Positions 57,991-64,000 of a stretch of 64,000 nucleotides of DNA are shown here, piece by piece (within the stretch, counting starts at the first letter, position 1; the number at the start of each line of letters is the position of its first letter). A program made the translations under genes and the position numbers. Below the pieces are notes generated by a model. The model searched no databases. It worked only from the letters and a program-made list of their open reading frames with translations, and had not been told where the DNA came from. This DNA comes from Cyprinodon diabolis (taxonomy: Eukaryota > Chordata > Actinopteri > Cyprinodontiformes > Cyprinodontidae), in contig JARPUW010000051.1 of the NCBI GenBank assembly GCA_030533445.1, positions 17,747 through 81,746 of the forward strand, read 5' to 3'.

Positions 57991-58734
57991 AAATCACATA
58001 AAAACAACAGAATTATCATCATATCTGAACTGATTTATATTTTCTTTATTATTTTCTTCTAAAAGTTAAAATTTATTTAATTTCTCTAATCAATCATATT
58101 ATTAAATGAGGTTAAAACTGAGATGCTAAGCTACACATTAATCAACTACTGGAATCATTACCTGCAATAACAATAAGTGATAAGTAATGTATTGAACCTT
58201 TGATTTTATTGACATCCTCGGCTTAGTATCCCACCTTCTTTTTGAAGAGTATTTAAAATCTGTCTGCACGCAGGTGAATATAGGTGAATTATTTTTTTCT
58301 TGAATATATTCTGCTATGAAACTTTCTTAATTTAATATGAATGTTTTGGAGAGAGAAATTATTAATATTCTTAATATTAATGTGCCATTTTCTTTGAATT
58401 GGTAGCTTTCTGTCGATTTTTCAATTTTACAGTTCCTTGAAAAACCTTTTTTTTCTTGTTTTTTATTTTTGGTCGCACAAATCAGTCAATATGAATGATT
58501 AGAAAAAGCAATTTTTAAATTGTTTAAATACAAACCTCCATGTACAAATAAACCTGAGTGAAAATATGCAGAAACTATGATTATTCATTGGTCAGAGTCA
58601 CTAGACAAGACAAAATACTAAAACATGCTATCAATTAATTAGACCTAAATCTAAAGAGATTCAAGAACAAATGAAAAGATCTCATTGAAATCTATGTATT
58701 TAAAATATAGATTTTTAAGGCATTGGAACTCATG
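57991..58734. other. AT-rich non-coding sequence
   Basis: Nothing recognised; probably col15a1 intron or upstream DNA. Confidence 0.4.
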
Positions 58735-59110
58735 GAAACACAAACCAGTGGGGAACCTTCGAGGAACTGAGTGGCCTACAAAATTTACTTCAAAAGCACA
58801 TGAGCAACTCATCCAGGAGGTCACAAGAGAAGGCAGAATAAGGCTCTACAGGCCTGGCTTACCTCAGATATAGTCAGAGTTTATAATTGAACAATAAGAA
58901 AGAGACATGGGAAAAATGGCTCCCAACTTCCAAAGTGAAAACCAATGCTGTCAAAAATTACACAGTGTTACAATAATCAAAAACTCTTATGGATCCGAGA
59001 CTTTGGGGAAAATCTTGTAAAGACAGACAAGACAAAAGTTTGACTTCTTGGACTGAGTGATGGTGTACGAATCTAACAGGAGCTCAGAATATCATATCTC
59101 TAGGAAAACA
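58735..59110 (+). pseudogene. Tc1/mariner transposase remnant
   Basis: The plus strand follows the familiar nucleotide sequence of vertebrate Tc1-like transposases in order: ggggaaccttcgaggaactg (58750), caactcatccaggaggtcac (58805), ctacaggcctggcttacctc (58845), caataagaaagagacatggg (58892), then gggaaaatcttgtaaagaca (59006) and gacaaaagtttgacttcttgg (59029). Many frame disruptions and small deletions make it incapable of coding. The N-terminal helix-turn-helix part and the C-terminal half, including the last catalytic residue, appear missing or unrecognisable. It lies antisense to col15a1. Confidence 0.78.
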
Positions 59111-61183
59111 TGTTACTTGCATTAAAAGGTTCAAACTTTAGACTTTACAGAAATTATAAAACTTAACAACTGAATGTTACTTTTCTTAACATTGCTAGCA
59201 TTGACAGAATGGTCAGCAAGAATGCTAAGAAGCTGTCAGCAGCATTAAAAGGCTGAAATCATTTTTGGTTAGCAGTTGGTGTGATTGACATGGGTCGTCA
59301 GTTGCTTGCATTTTCTTCAAGTGCCTGAATGGATAGAGGCCTTGAGGCCACCATCTACTGTGTTGAGGTCAAATAAAGCCCCTCTTTAACTCTTGGGGCA
59401 ATTACAATTTTTTTTTTAAACTTCTTCAAGATTTTACTGGAAAACTTGGGAACAAAGAGATAATAAATGTATCCAGCATTGTCCATGTATATGTCAAAAC
59501 CAACCATTGACTAGTTTCACTAGACAAATTGCACAATTTTTGAACTGTAATGTCAGAAATAAGAAAAAAAAAACTAACAGAAATACTCTACAGTCACTTT
59601 AAAATTATTGTAGCCATTAGTCATCCTTAAAATATGAAAGATTGAGAGAAATTTTAAAAGACAAAGAGAGAAAGTGTTCCCAAAATAATGCCAACAAACT
59701 GTTTTCAAAGACAACTCAATGCTAAATGTGAATCTAAGGTGGGTGAGTTGTATATTAGTTTTAGTGTGCACATACTGATTGTTGCTGCCATTTTATCCCC
59801 CATTGATCACTCATCACATCAAGTGTGGAAGCTGGATGTTGAAATGGATTTTTTCATTTAACGATGTGCTGTTTTCTCTACCCTGCCATTCTGATCAAAT
59901 CAGAGCGCACAGACTGATGTCTTAACCTAACCCAACCATCTTCATGTCCAACTTCAGGAGTCAATCAGGAGACATTTGACAATTTCTTGGTTGCTCCCCA
60001 TAATGTTCGCCAGTGAACCAAGAAAGAGTTTCCATCTTTCCAATGCCAAAATCCCTTTTATTATATTCTATTAAATTAACTGCTACAGATTCTTTCCTCC
60101 CTGAGTGTTTGAACAGTAGCTGTTATTCCTCTTAAAGATATACAGGCACACTACAAACCCTTAATCACCGCAGCTCTTCCTCAGACTTTCCTCCACACCT
60201 GGATCTCATTATAAGGAAGACCCTCTGAAACAATGGCCTGTTCTTTCTACATGCCTGGGCAGCATGTTATATATCCTGAGCACCTGGAAAGCATTAGACT
60301 GCACCACTGCACACGTGCTGCACAGTGGCAGCTCCTGCAAAATTAGACTTGGCGTACGGTGCGTGTTTATCCGTGTGTGAAGTGGGGGGACAGAGACGAA
60401 AAATAAGGAAAGCAGTAGTAACTGACTTGATTTGGCAGTTACATCATTAGGACTTCCATTTGTGAATGGGGGTCTGAAGACTTTAATTGCACTTAAAACC
60501 ATGCAGGTGGTGGCTAGTAAAACACCCAAACAACATGTACGTTAAACTGTTCTGGTGTGTAGCTTCCACTGCTTTAAAATGTGTTATGCCAATGTGATAA
60601 ATGGCGTTTTTTAACTTAAAACTGCCAGTTTTAGTGTATTTAACAAAGTTTGCAGAACAGGTATGCCATGAGCCATCGTTCACTGAATTCACAGCTGTAT
60701 GTATTTCAAGGTTATTGCTCTACCTGCTTATATTTGGTATTTCTGTTCCAGGTTTCAACATGGAAGAAAATAAGGCGTCTCTAAGCAGTATTTTAACAAA
60801 ACAATGTTGTTTGATCTAAATCATTCTGTTCTATAAAAAGTTGCTAAGGTTATTCTTCTGTACAAAGCCAATGATCCATCCCACTTCACTGATAGACCCA
60901 TATCTATTTTTGCAGGCTTTTCAGAAACAAAAGATAAAAATTGTTAATAAAAATAATTATCCATTAAGGCTCTCCTGCTATTTTTTTTTGTTTTAATCAC
61001 TTATATGGTTTTTACAGAAATCATTCCACTTACATGTCTTTACTTCACCGCGTTGAAAAAGTTACTTCTGCTCTATAAAGTAAAGAGTTGACTTGAAGTA
61101 TCTTCTTAGACTTTTCAAAAGCTTTAGAACTTTAGAAATGCCACTTATAAATGGTATAAAATTATGTTTCAAATAGATCTAAA
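59111..61183. other. Non-coding sequence, nothing recognised
   Basis: AT-rich, with T-runs (59408-59417, 60980-60989). A minus-strand frame at 60209-60529 begins with a hydrophobic segment but has no homology I recognise and no good phase-1 donor, so I did not call it as the missing signal-peptide exon. Confidence 0.4.
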
Positions 61184-61464
61184 TTCCTTTCCATTAAGGG
61201 CTACCTCTCAGGATGAGCTAACTGACAATGTGGAGTTCCACAGGGGTCCATTCTTGGACCACTTCTATTCCTTATTTACATAAGTGACCTGCCTAATGTG
61301 AAACATATGCTTTCTCCCATTATGAAACAACACCAGCTCTGTCATACTCATACTTTATTCCATTGATGAACAACAGCAATGCTTAGCTAGCTGACAACTG
61401 TAAAGTGCCTTGAGATGACATGTTCTGTGAATTTGGCGCTATTAAATAAACTGAATTGAATTGA
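61184..61464 (+). pseudogene. LINE reverse-transcriptase remnant with a LINE/SINE-type 3' tail
   Basis: Nucleotides 61228-61302 encode [22 protein letters not shown] without a stop, the conserved reverse-transcriptase segment just before the catalytic FADD box. Downstream, the FADD region has decayed (near 61325). From about 61400 it is joined to gtaaagtgccttgagatgac and a tail with repeated tgaatt (61450-61464). This is the kind of 3' end carried by several teleost LINEs and their partner SINEs. The two parts may be separate insertions. Upstream sequence contains stops. Confidence 0.68.
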
Positions 61465-61790
61465 AAATAAGCTACATGGTTTAAATTCAGCAGAGTATCT
61501 TTAAAATATCTAATTCTATTATTTTAAGTGACAGAAAGTCATACAATAAAGATTTAACTCTAATTAAAATTCTATCTGCTGGGTTACCAAAGGTATCTTC
61601 TACAAAATTCTTGGGAGCTCTCATTGATGAAAGTTTAAGTTAGAAAAAGGGCAGGTTGATTGTGTTAGTAGGAAGATCAACAAATCCATTGGTATAATAG
61701 GAAGAGTCAGCCATTCTGTCTTCTCAATTTATATCATGGCCTATTATACCCTTGTGTATCCTTACCTATTTTACTGTATAATGGAAAGGA
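61465..61790 (+). pseudogene. Second LINE reverse-transcriptase remnant, interrupted by a hAT element
   Basis: Around 61590-61780 the plus strand reads STKFLGALIDESLS, then, after a frameshift, INKSIGIIGR and later MAYYTLVYPYLFYCI. This is the order found C-terminal to the catalytic box in non-LTR retrotransposon reverse transcriptases (KFLG-IDE, K-I-KSIGI, LYYTLI-PYL-YC). It has at least one stop and frameshifts. The reading continues to the 8-bp target site at 61783 and resumes beyond 63057. Confidence 0.68.
61783..61790. repeat. Target-site duplication, left copy (ggaaagga)
   Basis: Eight-base direct repeat immediately outside the left terminal inverted repeat; identical to 63050-63057. 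Confidence 0.9.
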
Positions 61791-62302
61791 CAGTGGCGGC
61801 TGGTGAAAAATATTTTTGGTGGGGCTGATATAGCCTAGTGTATGTCTCCAACTAATTCGGAATAAGAATTCAAATAAACAATTGGACAATACATACAATT
61901 TAACAGTAATGATTTAATTTACTATATAATAACAGTAACAGTGATGATTTGGGTCACTGTGACGGGGTTCTTTGGCCTCCAAAACTTAAAACAGGATGCA
62001 AAAGAAACTAAACATGTACAAGATACTCTGGGCCTCAGCCTCCCTCCAGTACCAGCAATGTAACAAAGAAATAGAAAACAGCCCTCATTAAATAGTTTAA
62101 GCCCCTCAGGCTCTCTTATTTCTGATTTCTTCTCATTAATCAGTTTTGTCCATATATTACCTCCACAAACAATTGATGTACAAAAACAAATAATTTTTAC
62201 AACTTAATTCTTTTACACAGATTCATTGACTTATTCAATTACACCAAACTGGGTTTGAACCCAGCAAAGACGCAGCCAGACTGAAGATGACAAGTCCCTG
62301 TA

Positions 62303-62348
<46 letters not shown>

Positions 62349-63049
62349 CTAACCCCACTGAAATATTAAGTGTGCACCCTCAATACGCCAGCAGGTAACC
62401 AGGAACAGCTTGTGTGTTTTAAGTTAATGGAGCTACTGGGCTCAGCGCGAGCGTATTGGTCCTCACAAACACAGTATAACAGGAATGTGTGTGTGGCACG
62501 CAAAGTTTTAAGCGACGAGGTGGATTCCTCGCAGTCACAATAACCATGACATGAAATTTTCCTACCCTACAACATGGATGTTCTTCTGGCAAACGGGTAG
62601 ATAAATAAGGATCTCACCGAATTTGGTGGAAGCTGCATCTCGTTCGTTACGTTCGCCATCTTCCCTCTAATTGTCTGCACCTGCGATTGGGTGCAGAAGC
62701 CTGTTAAAGCGCAGTATTTTCAGAGCCCCAAGACCATAAAGTTCTGAGACGCTGATTGGCCATTAAATTCACCTAGCAATAGTACATGATTGACAGATTC
62801 TCTGCAAATGTGGGTCTGTCTGATCACAGCCCCCAGAACAGAGACGGTAGGAGTCTGTCTGTTGAAATCCAGAAATGAATGACAGTAGATAGTGAAATGT
62901 AGTTTATATAATTTGTTTTGCTTATAGGTACACACTCTAGAGAGTAAAACTGACATTTATGAGTTAATTTCTAAAAATATATTTTACGTTTCTCTCTTCT
63001 TATCAGGGAGGGCGGTGCCCCAGCGCCCCCTATGGGCCGGCCGCCACTG
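61791..63049. mobile_element. Non-autonomous hAT-type DNA transposon, 1,259 bp
   Basis: The left end reads CAGTGGCGGCTGGTG (61791-61805). The right end, on the minus strand, reads CAGTGGCGGCCGGCC (63049 downwards), so the first ten bases are identical and 12 of 13 agree. An identical 8-bp duplication flanks both ends. CAG-type ends with an 8-bp duplication are diagnostic of the hAT superfamily. No transposase frame exists inside; the longest open frames are short. The interior carries a CA microsatellite. The insertion is younger than the LINE copy it splits. Confidence 0.88.
62305..62346. repeat. CA dinucleotide microsatellite
   Basis: An uninterrupted run of about 21 CA units inside the hAT element; likely polymorphic. 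Confidence 0.95.
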
Positions 63050-63057
63050 GGAAAGGA
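63050..63057. repeat. Target-site duplication, right copy (ggaaagga)
   Basis: Matches 61783-61790 exactly. Confidence 0.9.
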
Positions 63058-64000
63058 CTGTGCCTGGCACTCACTGAATTGGTTGGTACTGTCTGGAGTT
63101 CCACAATTGGCTAGGAACATGGAGTTCACATTTTAATATGCTACATAATCTTTTTGTTCTTTTGCTTTTTTGACTTGCTCATTTAGCTAATTTAGTGGTT
63201 GGTAATCTAAGTTCAATCCTTAAGCTTACTGTTAAGTTATTTTTATGAAATTTGAGTATAAGTTTCCCCTACCTCTTACTCAGTGTGTCAGTCTGGTCTG
63301 ATCAGCCATTATTTACATCCCCTTTGTTTGCTGTGTGTCAGGTCAGTTTTGTATCTGCAGTTAGTTTGAGGTTTTTATTTTGCCTTAGGTTGGTCTCTTC
63401 ATTTGACCTCTTTTAAGGGACCTGTCATTATTGTTTGGATTCTTGTTACTTTGGGGAAATAAACCTATTTTTCTTGATAATCACCACTGTCTCCTCATGC
63501 TTGGCTGGCTCATTCCCTCACACAGACAGTTTATGATTTTTTTTCCCCAATACTTATTTCCAATCTTTATACTGAAGGAAAAACTCCCAAACTGTTTAAT
63601 GTCAACGTTTAAGCAAATGCTGCTGTGGATTTACATAATATATACCAGTCAAGGGATCTCCATCGTCCCAAATATCGAACTCATTGTGGCCAGTTCTTTA
63701 AACGATTCTGTGGTGTACCGCTTTGGAGTAGTTTTTCTCATTAAGCAACCCAATGTTTAACAGTAGAACATTTTAAATGTCTTTAAAAATGTAAATAATA
63801 ATTTAATGAAGGGTTGGACATGATAGCACCACATCATGACATGGGTGCTGCTAATAAGTATTTATAAATGGGTGTACCAATTATGTTTGTGTGTGCATTC
63901 CTTTTTGTCTGTCAGTTATTGTTTCATTACTATTGTATTCAATATTATTGCTTTTAATTTGCATATGTTCAAATGTTTCAAGTCTTTTCCAGCCTCTGAC
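63058..64000. other. Continuation of the LINE remnant, then non-coding DNA
   Basis: The first ~60 bp continue the interrupted LINE copy but cannot be read far. Near 63280-63500 there is a stretch ending with gaaataaacc and ctcctcatgcttggctggct, which could be the polyadenylation region of an old LTR or other retroelement; I am not confident. The frame at 63431-63760 has no recognisable homology. Confidence 0.35.

Noticed and set aside
60209..60529. Minus-strand frame starting MGVLLATTCMVLSA as the missing signal-peptide exon
   Set aside because: Only the hydrophobic start is suggestive. I see no good phase-1 donor and no similarity to the collagen XV N-terminus.
63280..63500. LTR polyadenylation region
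   Set aside because: The AATAAA and the downstream wording are suggestive, but no terminal TG/CA, target duplication or second LTR could be found.

Overview
This window looks like a teleost fish chromosome. It is eukaryotic: exons with GT-AG splice sites, an AT-rich background, and remnants of vertebrate transposons (Tc1/mariner, hAT, a tRNA-derived SINE, a LINE). I cannot name the species. There are no bacterial genes, rRNA genes or CRISPR arrays.

Positions 1-52231 are one uninterrupted head-to-tail array of a macrosatellite unit of about 3.17 kb. I count one left-truncated unit plus fifteen more (U1-U16). Unit lengths run from 3,042 to 3,414 bp, apart from the 4,336-bp terminal unit. Length differences come almost entirely from two internal hairpin minisatellites. 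Each unit, starting at an AT palindrome, contains: a GC-rich block with a long imperfect stem (about 265 bp); a cluster of 2-5 GC hairpins (hairpin B, 51-bp monomer); five half-repeats of 130-168 bp (R); a zone of four related segments (P) with a duplicated partner (Q); a conserved block with another stem; and 0-17 copies of a second hairpin (hairpin A, 66/69/72-bp monomer). I see no convincing protein or RNA gene in the unit. The open frames are artefacts of homogenised repeats and of monomer lengths divisible by three.

Positions 52232-64000 are single-copy or interspersed sequence. Three minus-strand exons (57215-57462, 56941-57111, 55478-55609) encode a thrombospondin-N/laminin-G-like domain that I assign to collagen type XV alpha 1 (col15a1). 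Transcription runs towards the array, so the array lies downstream of the third exon. If the gene is intact, the array sits inside a col15a1 intron. The rest is intron or intergenic DNA with transposon debris: a probable 0.7-kb TIR element flanked by TTAA, a SINE, a decayed Tc1 transposase, LINE pieces, and a 1,259-bp hAT-type element with a perfect 8-bp target duplication.

The most interesting material is the array: its cluster of hairpins, the variable loop but conserved stem of hairpin B, the 17-copy expansion of hairpin A exactly at the array edge, and near-identical unit pairs 25-39 kb apart in scrambled order. Two units carry patches that look like residual sequencing or assembly error and should be checked before biology is inferred.
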